7,131 nt of DNA. Origin: Candidatus Tariuqbacter arcticus. GTDB lineage: Bacteria; Electryoneota; Tariuqbacteria; Tariuqbacterales; Tariuqbacteraceae. The notes beneath the pieces are model-generated. The model worked only from the letters and a program-made list of their open reading frames with translations. It did no database searches and was not told the origin of the DNA. The stretch covers positions 1-7,131 of the forward strand of contig JABMRZ010000482.1 of the NCBI GenBank assembly GCA_013202315.1, given 5' to 3'. The position numbers and the translations under genes are program-made. Of this stretch, positions 1-5,788 are shown in pieces. How positions within the stretch are numbered: position 1 is the stretch's first letter; the number at the start of each line of letters is the position of its first letter.

Positions 1-19
1 AAAAATTCGTCTCTAATCG

Positions 20-47
20 TGGTGTCGGGTCTCCGCACCTGACACCA
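20..47 (+). repeat. Hairpin repeat, CTCCGN-loop family, copy 1
   Basis: The left arm 20-30 pairs with the right arm 37-47 over 11 positions, with one G-T wobble (27 with 40). The six-base loop CTCCGC lies at 31-36. Two further hairpins in the window (69-96 on the minus strand, 3067-3094 on the plus strand) have the same arm length and the same loop apart from its last base. Relative to those copies the stem differs at three positions where both partners have changed (G-C for C-G at pair 3, G-C for A-T at pair 9, G-C for C-G at pair 10). No T-run follows, so it is not a standard intrinsic terminator. Confidence 0.8.
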
Positions 48-68
48 AATAACTGTTATTATAATATA

Positions 69-96
69 TGCTGTCGACTCCGGAGAGTCAACAGCA
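69..96 (-). repeat. Hairpin repeat, CTCCGN-loop family, copy 2 (inverted)
   Basis: Read on the minus strand, this is an 11-position stem with loop CTCCGG and a stem nearly identical to the copy at 3067-3094. On the plus strand positions 75 and 90 are a C/A mismatch. On the minus strand the same position is a T-G wobble and the stem is unbroken, so the minus strand is the strand on which the hairpin fits the family. It lies 21 bp from copy 1 in the opposite orientation. Confidence 0.8.
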
Positions 97-261
97 CGTT
101 GCCTTGATTTGGGAAACAAGCTCTATAAGAAAGACTTTATAATTGGGCAGACATTAGTATGGCTGGGGCGATTTCCGCAGTATGAGGAATCGACAATTTT
201 TTATCGATGCCGGCGCAAGAAGAGCCTAAATCCCAAACTTTAAATCCTATTTATAGAAAAT

Positions 262-708
262 ATGTTTGAAAGATTCATATGTTCTGTGGATACGAAGATT
301 GAGATTCATACTCCCATTGAACGAGTCTGGGAAATATTGACCGATTTCGATTCATACCCCGATTGGAATCCCTTTATACGCCGCATTGAAGGGGAAGTGA
401 AGGAAGGAACACGCTTGGAAATCTTCCTGCAGCCTGCCAGTAAAAAAGGGAAGACTTGCCGGCAAAAGGTTAATAAGGTTGTCCCGCCTACCGAACTCCT
501 GTGGATAAAACGCATGATCATCCCCGGACTACTCACCAGGGAACATATATTCAGTTTAGAACGGCTAAGCCAGATAAGCACTCTTCTCGTTCATAGAGAA
601 CACTATTTCGGTATCCTTATCCCTTTCCTTAGACAATCCCTTCAGAAGAAAACACAACAGAACTTTGAGATGATGAATTCAGCTTTGATGAAACGGGCGG
701 AGCACTGA
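262..708 (+). CDS. SRPBCC (START-like / polyketide cyclase) family protein
   Basis: A 148-residue cytoplasmic protein with no signal peptide or membrane segment. The N-terminal half has the opening of the SRPBCC fold: a beta strand at residues 12-16, then PIERVWEILTDFDSYPDWNPF at about 18-38, where the V-W-x-x-L-x-D-x-x-x-Y-x-x-W-N-P pattern is typical of Polyketide_cyc2-type proteins. This is followed by beta strands and a long C-terminal helix (about 121-145) that would close the hydrophobic cavity. The length fits a single-domain member of the family. Such proteins bind small hydrophobic ligands, and nothing here indicates which one. The ATG at 262 has no clear ribosome binding site. A GTG at 286 (residue 9) is a possible alternative that would keep the whole domain. 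It is the only plus-strand gene and converges on the FG-GAP gene, so context gives no clue to its role. Confidence 0.8.
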   Translation: MFERFICSVDTKIEIHTPIERVWEILTDFDSYPDWNPFIRRIEGEVKEGTRLEIFLQPASKKGKTCRQKVNKVVPPTELLWIKRMIIPGLLTREHIFSLERLSQISTLLVHREHYFGILIPFLRQSLQKKTQQNFEMMNSALMKRAEH

Positions 709-791
709 AATGCGCATTGAATCGTGACGATTCCGCAAGACAATATCACGAATATACCAATAATTGAAAAATTCCTATCATTGTTCGGGTA

Positions 792-813
792 GGGATTCAA
801 TATATTGAATCTC
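792..813. repeat. Palindrome, GTAGGG-type, copy 1
   Basis: An 11-pair inverted repeat with essentially no loop. The core GATTCAATA/TATTGAATC at 794-811 is perfect. It is extended by a G-T pair (793 with 812) and a G-C pair (792 with 813). It is preceded by GTA at 789-791, so it opens GTAGGG like the palindrome at 840-865. Confidence 0.7.
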
Positions 814-839
814 AATAATTAATCCAACATATTGTTTTG

Positions 840-865
840 TAGGGGTTTGATTAATCAAACCCCTA
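840..865. repeat. Perfect palindrome 9 bp past the FG-GAP stop, GTAGGG-type, copy 2
   Basis: Positions 841-852 (AGGGGTTTGATT) are exactly inverted at 853-864, and 840/865 add one more T-A pair, giving 13 pairs with no spacer. It begins 9 bp beyond the minus-strand FG-GAP stop codon and lies on the 3' side of the SRPBCC gene as well. The position suggests a bidirectional transcript end or an RNA 3'-end stabiliser. On the minus strand the sequence after it is ACAAAACAA, with no T-tract, so I label it a repeat and not a terminator. The 5' context TTGTAGGG recurs at 3095-3102. Confidence 0.75.
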
Positions 866-873
866 AGATATCT

Positions 874-3021
874 TCATTTAGTCAACAGCATTTTACCCGC
901 CCCGCTGAAATTCACGCCCGTTTCCCCCCCATTAACAATTACTCGGTAAAAATAGACTCCCGACGATAAATATGAAGCGTCGAATTTCACTTCCGACCAG
1001 CCCGCCTCCAGCGTGCCGTCCAAAATCGTATCTATGAGTCTTCCGTTTATATTATAGATTTCCAGCCGCACCTGTGAAATTTCCGGTAATTGCAATGGTA
1101 TGACCGTTTCCGCGTTGAAGGGGTTGGGGTAGTTTTGCATTAAGGCGAAATTCAACGGTGATGAATTTATAAAAGGAATTTCACCGCCGAAGGGCTCGCC
1201 GATATTTGTCCAGGATTCATAATAGACTATACCATCGCCAGCTGCGGATTTGCTGAAATTGAAGGAATCGCCCGCCCAGACGGCATTGGGATAGATACCG
1301 GCGCAGGCGTGATAGGTGTATTCCCCCGATGGAGCGCGGGAAGGGACGGCTTGTTGGCGGTCTCTATCGAGAGAACCGCCCGCCGATAGATTCATATTAA
1401 CCGGTCCTAAAACCGGTCCCATCTGTGTCCCGCTGGGCAGAGTTACCATCGCCCAGGAATCGAAATTCGCCGGGTTGGCTCCATTATTGGAGAAGGCGAT
1501 ATTATATTCGAAGATTCCGCCGGAAGCGGGGATGACGATGGGAGGATTGACAGGGGTTAGGGTGACGGTAATATCGGGCGGGGTGAATTCGCCGAAATAA
1601 CAGCCATTATTCCAGGGGTCGTTCCTGAAAGTCGGCCAGAAATTAAGGCCGGGAGAATAGGCGCCCGTTTGATCCAACAGCATCACATTCGTGTATGAAC
1701 TGGCGGCGAAGATTTCCACCAGCCCGTCGCCGTCGGGGTCGCCGATAGCTGGAGTGGGGCTTATGGTACCGGAATGATTCTGGTCGTCGAGGTATACGGG
1801 GAAACCGGTGACGACGCTCCCGTCGTGGTTCAGGGCGTAGATTTTGTTCTTTACTTTGACCACGATTTCGATATAACCGTCGCCGTCGATATCGCCGGTA
1901 ACCGGAGTGGAATTTATATTGCCGGAAGGGTCATTGATCAAAGTTACCGGGAAGCCGGTGACGGGTGCGGCGTTATGATGATAGGCGAAGATTTTTTCGC
2001 CGTAAGGTGAAGTGGACCAGCCGCCGATGACTATTTCCAAGTCGCCGTCCAAATCGAAATCGGCGACCGAGGGGCTGGACAGGCGGATATAGGAGGCGTT
2101 GATGGGCCAGCCGGGTTCCAATTCGCCGGTGTGGTTCCACACATAGAGGTAATCGTTGTTGCCGGAAGCTATATTCCAGCAGCCGGCGATGATTTCCAGG
2201 GAGCCGTCGTTATCCAGGTCGGCGGTCGCCGGAGCGGCTTTGACCGAGCCGGAAGTAGATACCGGGAAGCCGGCGACGATTTCGCCAGTGTGATGCCAGG
2301 CATAGACGAAATCTGAAATAGAACCGGAAGCGACATAAGTCCCGGCGACAATTTCCAAATCGCCATCGCCATCCAAATCGCCCACTGAAGCGCCTGTCAG
2401 GGTGTTTGCGGCTGTAACCGGGAAGCCGGGGAAGGGCGTTCCGTTGTGATGATATACTTTCATTGAACCGGAAGAAGGGACGATTATCTCCAAATCGCCG
2501 TCATCGTCCAGGTCAGCCAAAGCGGAGGATTGGGTTACATATAACGGTATGGGCCAGCCGGGGAAATTTGAGCCGTCCGCATTGAGAACATATAAGAAAT
2601 TCCAGGTGCCCTGGACGATTTCGACATCGCCGTCGTTATCGATATCGCCGATAGCGGGGGTGCCGGGCGGAGCGCCGGTGATGTCCAAAGGAAAGCCGGG
2701 CATCACATTCCCAGCGCCGTCCCAGGCATATATTACACCGGCTCCGTAGGGGGTGGATACGCCGTAGGTGGTGAAGATGATTTCATCAATCCCGTCCCCG
2801 TTCAAATCGGCGAATTTGGGGGATGAAAGCTGGGAAGCGCCGGTGGTGTAGGTCCAATCGTCCAACAGGAAGCCGGTGGTTGGGACGCCGACAGCGGCGC
2901 TGACCAAGCCTTCCGCTTCAGGAGCTGCGCCTGGGGAAGTCGATGAAATGAAATAATCATCGGAAAGCGCAATCGAAACGAGTAAAGGAAGACATAACAT
3001 TAAAAATATTAAGCGTTTCAT
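874..3021 (-). CDS. Secreted FG-GAP/VCBS repeat protein with T9SS type A sorting domain
   Basis: A 715-residue exported protein. Start: the ATG at 3021 is chosen because GAGGTG lies just before it. A GTG two codons upstream would overlap that site. Residues 1-20 form a signal peptide (KR followed by a hydrophobic run). Eight calcium-binding loops of type DxDxDGxxEI begin near residues 72, 126, 170, 215, 268, 321, 377 and 428, spaced 44-56 residues, which suggests a beta-propeller-like fold. Each repeat usually continues to a G-[FW]-P motif. After the repeats comes WPTFRNDPWNNG (about 462-473), a common end to such repeat blocks, then an Ig-like segment (about 480-590). The last 90 residues are a T9SS type A sorting domain: QNYPNPFN at 629-636, then IYNINGRLI, and GVYFYRV near the end. 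T9SS cargo crosses the outer membrane and is released or anchored at the surface. Function is probably adhesion or structural, and no enzyme domain is visible. It lies 105 bp downstream of znuB on the same strand. Confidence 0.93.
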   Translation of the reverse strand: MKRLIFLMLCLPLLVSIALSDDYFISSTSPGAAPEAEGLVSAAVGVPTTGFLLDDWTYTTGASQLSSPKFADLNGDGIDEIIFTTYGVSTPYGAGVIYAWDGAGNVMPGFPLDITGAPPGTPAIGDIDNDGDVEIVQGTWNFLYVLNADGSNFPGWPIPLYVTQSSALADLDDDGDLEIIVPSSGSMKVYHHNGTPFPGFPVTAANTLTGASVGDLDGDGDLEIVAGTYVASGSISDFVYAWHHTGEIVAGFPVSTSGSVKAAPATADLDNDGSLEIIAGCWNIASGNNDYLYVWNHTGELEPGWPINASYIRLSSPSVADFDLDGDLEIVIGGWSTSPYGEKIFAYHHNAAPVTGFPVTLINDPSGNINSTPVTGDIDGDGYIEIVVKVKNKIYALNHDGSVVTGFPVYLDDQNHSGTISPTPAIGDPDGDGLVEIFAASSYTNVMLLDQTGAYSPGLNFWPTFRNDPWNNGCYFGEFTPPDITVTLTPVNPPIVIPASGGIFEYNIAFSNNGANPANFDSWAMVTLPSGTQMGPVLGPVNMNLSAGGSLDRDRQQAVPSRAPSGEYTYHACAGIYPNAVWAGDSFNFSKSAAGDGIVYYESWTNIGEPFGGEIPFINSSPLNFALMQNYPNPFNAETVIPLQLPEISQVRLEIYNINGRLIDTILDGTLEAGWSEVKFDASYLSSGVYFYRVIVNGGETGVNFSGAGKMLLTK

Positions 3022-3024
3022 AAT

Positions 3025-3030
3025 CACCTC
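3025..3030 (-). promoter_or_regulatory. Ribosome binding site of the FG-GAP gene
   Basis: On the minus strand GAGGTG lies three bases before the ATG at 3021 (its GAGG is five bases away). This decides the start. The in-frame GTG at 3027 is part of the site itself and would have nothing upstream. Confidence 0.75.
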
Positions 3031-3066
3031 GAATTTAATTTAGAATTTAGAATTTACATATGGGGG

Positions 3067-3094
3067 TGCTGTCGACTCTCCGTAGTCGACAGTA
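3067..3094 (+). repeat. Hairpin repeat, CTCCGN-loop family, copy 3
   Basis: The arms CTGTCGACT (3069-3077) and AGTCGACAG (3084-3092) are a perfect 9-bp inverted repeat. They are extended by a G-T wobble (3068 with 3093) and a T-A pair, giving 11 positions. The loop at 3078-3083 is CTCCGT. It shares arm length and loop with the copies at 20-47 and 69-96, and its stem is close to that of 69-96. It lies antisense to the surrounding genes, between znuB and the FG-GAP gene. Confidence 0.85.
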
Positions 3095-3100
3095 TTGTAG

Positions 3101-3119
3101 GGTGAGTTCTTAACCTACC
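3101..3119. repeat. Short hairpin after copy 3, GTAGGG-type, decayed
   Basis: GGTGAGTT (3101-3108) faces AACCTACC (3112-3119) across the loop CTT: eight positions with one G-T and one A/C mismatch. It is preceded by TTGTAG at 3095-3100, matching the TTGTAG context of the palindrome at 840-865. It abuts the CTCCGN hairpin, so the two repeat types occur as a pair here. Confidence 0.5.
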
Positions 3120-3126
3120 GTTTAAC

Positions 3127-3969
3127 TCATTTCAGTCTAACCAGCTTTTTACCGATTAGAACAATGATATAAACCAGTCCCGCAATGATGATAATCACCG
3201 CTCCGGCGGGGAGATTGGGTTCGTAGCTTAAGGCGATGCCGGTTGAAGTGAAAAAGACACTGAATATAGTGGCTAATATCATTATCATCCAGAGTCTGCG
3301 GGATAAGACGCTGGCGATTCCGGCGGGCAGGGTTAAAAGCGCAATCACCATCACGATACCGACAATGGTCACCAGTAATACAACTGTCAAGGCGGTTAGG
3401 CAGAGTAGGATCAGATAATAGAATTCAACATTTATCCCCCGCAGGCGGGCGTATTCTTCATCGAAGCAGACCGCCAGTAGTTGTTTATAGAAGGCGAGCC
3501 CTATTCCAACCACCAAGATATCCAATCCCAGAATCAGCCACAAATCCTTCGATGAAACCATCAGGATGTTGCCGAAGAGATAACTCATCAAATCGGTGTT
3601 GTAGCCGGGTGTTTTGCTGATGAATATAATTCCGACCGCCATTCCGACCGCCCACAGGGCTCCGATTACGGTATCTTCTCGTTCTTTCATTCGGAGAGAG
3701 ACGAAGCCGATAATCAGGGCGGCGATGAGGGCTGAAACGACGGCGCCGTGGAAGGGTTCGATTTTTTCCCATCCGTGGACCACATTCAGATATCGGACGA
3801 GCCCCATCCCTCCGAGGACGAAATGAGCGATGCTGCCGGCGATGTAGGAAATTCGGCGGGTGACCACATAACTTCCGACCATCCCGCAGGCGACGCTGAC
3901 CAGAATCCCGGTTAAAATGGCATTTTGGATAAAAGGGCTGTGCTGGAGGGCGGCGAAAAAATCGGTCAA
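3127..3969 (-). CDS. znuB: Zinc/manganese ABC transporter permease (ABC-3 family)
   Basis: A 280-residue inner-membrane permease that forms the metal channel of the ZnuABC-type importer. The sequence is strongly hydrophobic with about eight membrane segments (roughly residues 13-36, 41-60, 74-92, 101-118, 133-151, 178-206, 226-248 and 255-274). ABC-3 family features include RRISYIAGSIAHFVLGGMG at 38-56, DLMSYLFGNIL at 126-136, a cytoplasmic segment DEEYARLRGI at 160-169 suited to contact the ATPase, and LLTLPAGIAS at 211-220. The length is normal for the family. The start is TTG at 3969. It shares bases with the znuC TGA stop (TTGA) and is supported by GGAGG five bases upstream; no ATG lies near. 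Overlap and order point to translational coupling with znuC. The same family carries manganese or iron in other bacteria, so zinc is inferred from family and context. Confidence 0.93.
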   Translation of the reverse strand: MTDFFAALQHSPFIQNAILTGILVSVACGMVGSYVVTRRISYIAGSIAHFVLGGMGLVRYLNVVHGWEKIEPFHGAVVSALIAALIIGFVSLRMKEREDTVIGALWAVGMAVGIIFISKTPGYNTDLMSYLFGNILMVSSKDLWLILGLDILVVGIGLAFYKQLLAVCFDEEYARLRGINVEFYYLILLCLTALTVVLLVTIVGIVMVIALLTLPAGIASVLSRRLWMIMILATIFSVFFTSTGIALSYEPNLPAGAVIIIIAGLVYIIVLIGKKLVRLK

Positions 3970-4742
3970 TCGCCCCTCCCTTTGGAAATTAGATGTTCGT
4001 GGCGGACGGAGCTGACTTTCCTGCCGAAAAGCTCATATATATGTTCATCGGTGATTTCACAGGTGGGGTGTTCGATGATGTTGCGGTTGACGCATATAAC
4101 CCGGTTCGCCAGGGAAGACACATAGGAGACATCGTGGGATACCATAACGATGGTAAATCGTTCATTCAGCTTGCCGAGTAAATCATAGATTTCATTTTCC
4201 AGGATGGCGTCAAGGTGGGCGGTGGGTTCGTCTAGCAGCAGGAGTTCCGGATGTGATATTAGCGCCCTGGCTAAAAGCGCCCTTTGCCGCTGACCGCCTG
4301 ATAAGGTGGAGAAGGGCCGGTTTCGCATTTCGTATAGTTCAACTTCTTCGAGTGCCAGTCTGGCTTTTTCTTTCTCTTTGCGCTTGAAGAAACCGAACCC
4401 CGATTCCTTGCATAACAAACCCATAAGAGTGATATCCATCACGGAAACGGGAAATTGCGGATCGAAGTTAAAGGTCTGCTGAACATAGCCTATGCGGTCG
4501 CGCACTTTACGAGGAAATTGACCAAATACTTTGATTTCCCCGGCGGAAGGGTGCAACAGTCCCACGATTAATTTGATAAGGGTAGTTTTTCCGCCGCCGT
4601 TAGGCCCAACCACTGCGATGAAATCCCGCTGGCCCACGGTCAAATTCACTCTATTTAGAATCGGCGTGTCATCGTAGGAAAACGACAGGTTTTTGATTTC
4701 TACCGCTGGAATCGTTGGATTATCTTCGGCTTTCATTTTCAT
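3966..4742 (-). CDS. znuC: Zinc/manganese ABC transporter ATP-binding protein
   Basis: A 258-residue cytoplasmic ATPase that powers the ZnuABC-type importer. All nucleotide-binding motifs are intact: Walker A GPNGGGKTT at about 46-54, Q-loop YVQQ near 86-89, signature LSGGQRQR at 147-154, Walker B LLLLDEP at 167-173 and the H-loop histidine in MVSHD near 193. The C-terminal tail has CEITDEHIYELFG and a VRHEH segment, which I recall as common in zinc/manganese members of this family. Start: the ATG at 4742 is chosen because AAAAGG ends six bases upstream. A TTG at 4760 that overlaps the znuA stop would add six residues (MIKRRK) but has no such site at the right distance. With this start 14 bp separate znuA and znuC. 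The znuC stop overlaps the znuB start. Confidence 0.95.
   Translation of the reverse strand: MKMKAEDNPTIPAVEIKNLSFSYDDTPILNRVNLTVGQRDFIAVVGPNGGGKTTLIKLIVGLLHPSAGEIKVFGQFPRKVRDRIGYVQQTFNFDPQFPVSVMDITLMGLLCKESGFGFFKRKEKEKARLALEEVELYEMRNRPFSTLSGGQRQRALLARALISHPELLLLDEPTAHLDAILENEIYDLLGKLNERFTIVMVSHDVSYVSSLANRVICVNRNIIEHPTCEITDEHIYELFGRKVSSVRHEHLISKGRGD
3975..3979 (-). promoter_or_regulatory. Strong ribosome binding site of znuB, inside znuC
   Basis: On the minus strand GGAGG, within a run of G and A, ends five bases before the TTG at 3969. It lies inside the last codons of znuC. It justifies the non-ATG start and suggests translational coupling of ATPase and permease. Confidence 0.8.
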
Positions 4743-4748
4743 TTTGCG

Positions 4749-4754
4749 CCTTTT
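4749..4754 (-). promoter_or_regulatory. Ribosome binding site of znuC
   Basis: On the minus strand AAAAGG ends six bases before the ATG at 4742. It lies inside the longer reading that would begin at TTG 4760, which favours the shorter protein. Confidence 0.65.
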
Positions 4755-4756
4755 AA

Positions 4757-5641
4757 TCAATTGAAACTACCGGCTATTTTCTGGGCGATATCCAAGAGAT
4801 TATTCAGATAATCACCTGATAACGGATTGAGGCGAACCACTCTTCCGTTTATCACTCCCGCGACAGCTTCTGGGGTCTTGGATGAATATTCATTCTGTAC
4901 GAATACGGTGTTAATTCCGCATTTTTGAGCTTTTTCTATGATTTCATCGAGCTGTTTTGCGCCGGGTTCCTTCCCGCTCGATTCTACCGCAATTTGTTCG
5001 AGTTCATATCTTCGGGCAAAATAGCCGTATGAAGGATGGAAGACGAAAAATTCCCCGCCTGCGAAGGGAAGGAGTAATTGGGTGATTTTCGTATGAACTG
5101 AGTCGATTTCAGCTTGAAAAGCGGCAAGGTTATTTTCAAATACAGCTTTATGCGCAGGGTCGAGTTGGGCTAATTGATCACAAATGGTACCAGCCTGGAT
5201 TTTCACCAGGATGGGGTCGAGCCAGATGTGAGGGTCTAATTCTTCGCCGGTGTGATGGTGATGTTCCGCCTCGCCTTCGATTGGGCGGAGTTTTATTCCC
5301 TTTCGAGTGTCGACCACATTTAAGTCTATCAAGATGTTCTCGATCTTCTTCAAGAGGGATTTTTCAAATGGAACTCCGATTTTGAAATATGCCTGGGATT
5401 CAGCCAAGCCGGACATCTGTTTCGCAGTCGGTTCGTAGGTCGCAGGTGAACTTCCTGGCGGAACTAACACCTGGACATCGACCAAATCGCCTCCGATCCG
5501 TTGAAGGAAGAATTTCTGGGGGGGAATGCTGACGAACACCTTGATTTTTCCGCTGGATTCAGTTGAGTCGGACGATTTATATCCGCCGCATCCGGCGACG
5601 ATCAGCGATGAAATAAATGTGAGTAAAACGATTTTCCGCAT
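4757..5641 (-). CDS. znuA: Zinc/manganese ABC transporter substrate-binding lipoprotein
   Basis: A 294-residue metal-binding component of the importer and first gene of the operon. Residues 1-17 are a lipoprotein signal peptide ending in the lipobox IVAGC, with Cys18 as the lipidated residue, so the protein is tethered to a membrane facing the periplasm. The mature part matches cluster A-I binding proteins: VFVSIPPQKFFLQRIGGD at 35-52, a short His-rich stretch HHHH at 127-130 followed by DPHIWLDP (His138), and FVFHPSYGYFARRY (His202) at 199-212. Two usual ligand positions are altered. The motif normally read as SPHxYE is SPATYEP, with Ala at 67, and the late LDPL-type motif is LNPLSGDYL, with Asn at 272. 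Family and operon context make metal import near certain. Choice of metal is inferred, with zinc favoured by the His-rich stretch. The ATG at 5641 has no good ribosome binding site but gives the exact signal peptide. Confidence 0.93.
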   Translation of the reverse strand: MRKIVLLTFISSLIVAGCGGYKSSDSTESSGKIKVFVSIPPQKFFLQRIGGDLVDVQVLVPPGSSPATYEPTAKQMSGLAESQAYFKIGVPFEKSLLKKIENILIDLNVVDTRKGIKLRPIEGEAEHHHHTGEELDPHIWLDPILVKIQAGTICDQLAQLDPAHKAVFENNLAAFQAEIDSVHTKITQLLLPFAGGEFFVFHPSYGYFARRYELEQIAVESSGKEPGAKQLDEIIEKAQKCGINTVFVQNEYSSKTPEAVAGVINGRVVRLNPLSGDYLNNLLDIAQKIAGSFN

Positions 5642-5662
5642 TTCGCTTTTATACTTTGAAAA

Positions 5663-5718
5663 TAGCTGCGAGTTGCGAGATTCGAGCTTCAGGTCTCAGG
5701 TCTCAAGTCTCGTGCCTC
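5663..5718 (-). repeat. Degenerate heptamer tandem array, eight units, in the znuA leader
   Basis: Read on the minus strand, these 56 bp divide into eight consecutive 7-mers, every one beginning with G and then A or C. Two adjacent units are identical (GAGACCT) and a third differs at one base (GAGACTT). Outer units drift (GAGGCAC at one end, GCAACTC and GCAGCTA at the other). The array ends 22 bp before the znuA ATG. It resembles the heptanucleotide tandem repeats described in some bacterial intergenic regions, and I see no coding reading for it. Confidence 0.7.
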
Positions 5719-5743
5719 AAGAGGAGACAATTGTAGTTTTTAC

Positions 5744-5785
5744 TGAAAATAACCAGAACGCAAGTCCGCGAGCCGATTATTTTCA
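5744..5785. promoter_or_regulatory. Possible operator: inverted TGAAAATAA pair upstream of znuA
   Basis: TGAAAATAA at 5744-5752 is exactly inverted at 5777-5785, with 24 bp between. The 8-base core TGAAAATA also occurs at 5657-5664. The pair lies about 100 bp before znuA, beside a TACAAT -10 candidate (5730-5735, minus strand). It could be a regulator site, but AT-rich words recur easily by chance and it does not match a Zur consensus I know. Confidence 0.25.
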
Positions 5786-5788
5786 TGC

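Larger units (their letters stand above)
1..261. other. Non-coding left flank upstream of the SRPBCC gene
   Basis: I see no credible gene here. The stretch holds two hairpin repeats (20-47 and 69-96) joined by an AT-rich spacer that contains a small palindrome, AATAAC-T-GTTATT, at 48-60. Further right, 169-175 can pair with 186-192 (seven pairs, one G-T), and a run of six T follows at 197-202. That is a weak terminator-like shape on the plus strand and could end a gene lying left of the window. TATAAT at 138-143 resembles a -10 box for the gene at 262, but no good -35 lies at normal spacing, so I do not call a promoter. Confidence 0.6.
709..873. other. Convergent intergenic region with two palindromes
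   Basis: This is the gap between the 3' ends of the plus-strand SRPBCC gene and the minus-strand FG-GAP gene. It holds no ORF worth calling. It is AT-rich and carries two long palindromes (792-813 and 840-865), each beginning GTAGGG on the plus strand. Convergent placement suits a role in ending transcription from both sides, but neither stem is followed by a T-run. Confidence 0.6.
3022..3126. other. Gap between znuB and the FG-GAP gene
   Basis: These 105 bp hold two adjacent hairpins (3067-3094 and 3101-3119), then an AT-rich leader with two tandem GAATTTA heptamers at 3043-3056 and another copy at 3031-3037, ahead of the ribosome binding site. On the minus strand TACAAT (3094-3099) resembles a -10 box, but I see no convincing -35. 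I see no T-run terminator after znuB, so read-through from the zinc operon is possible. Confidence 0.5.

Noticed and set aside
306..581. Minus-strand frame opposite the SRPBCC gene
   Set aside because: The plus-strand product has the clear SRPBCC V-W-x-x-L-x-D/Y-x-x-W pattern. The minus-strand translation shows nothing recognisable.
840..865. Palindrome read as a standard Rho-independent terminator
   Set aside because: The stem is strong, but neither strand has a T-run after it and there is no real loop. A role in transcript ending stays possible, so it is listed as a repeat.
1316..2749. Several plus-strand open frames (1316-1600, 1774-2010, 2131-2316, 2549-2749)
   Set aside because: They lie opposite the FG-GAP gene, whose repeated aspartate/glycine codons keep the other strand open. 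Their translations have no domain features and no ribosome binding sites, and the minus-strand protein is unmistakable.
3236..4181. Open frames inside znuB and znuC on either strand (3236-3418, 3485-3772, 3614-3826, 3925-4125, 3993-4181)
   Set aside because: All overlap full-length, motif-complete transporter genes and show no family features of their own.
4743..4760. TTG start of znuC overlapping the znuA stop
   Set aside because: It has no ribosome binding site at suitable distance, whereas the ATG at 4742 has AAAAGG six bases upstream. It cannot be fully excluded as a coupled start.
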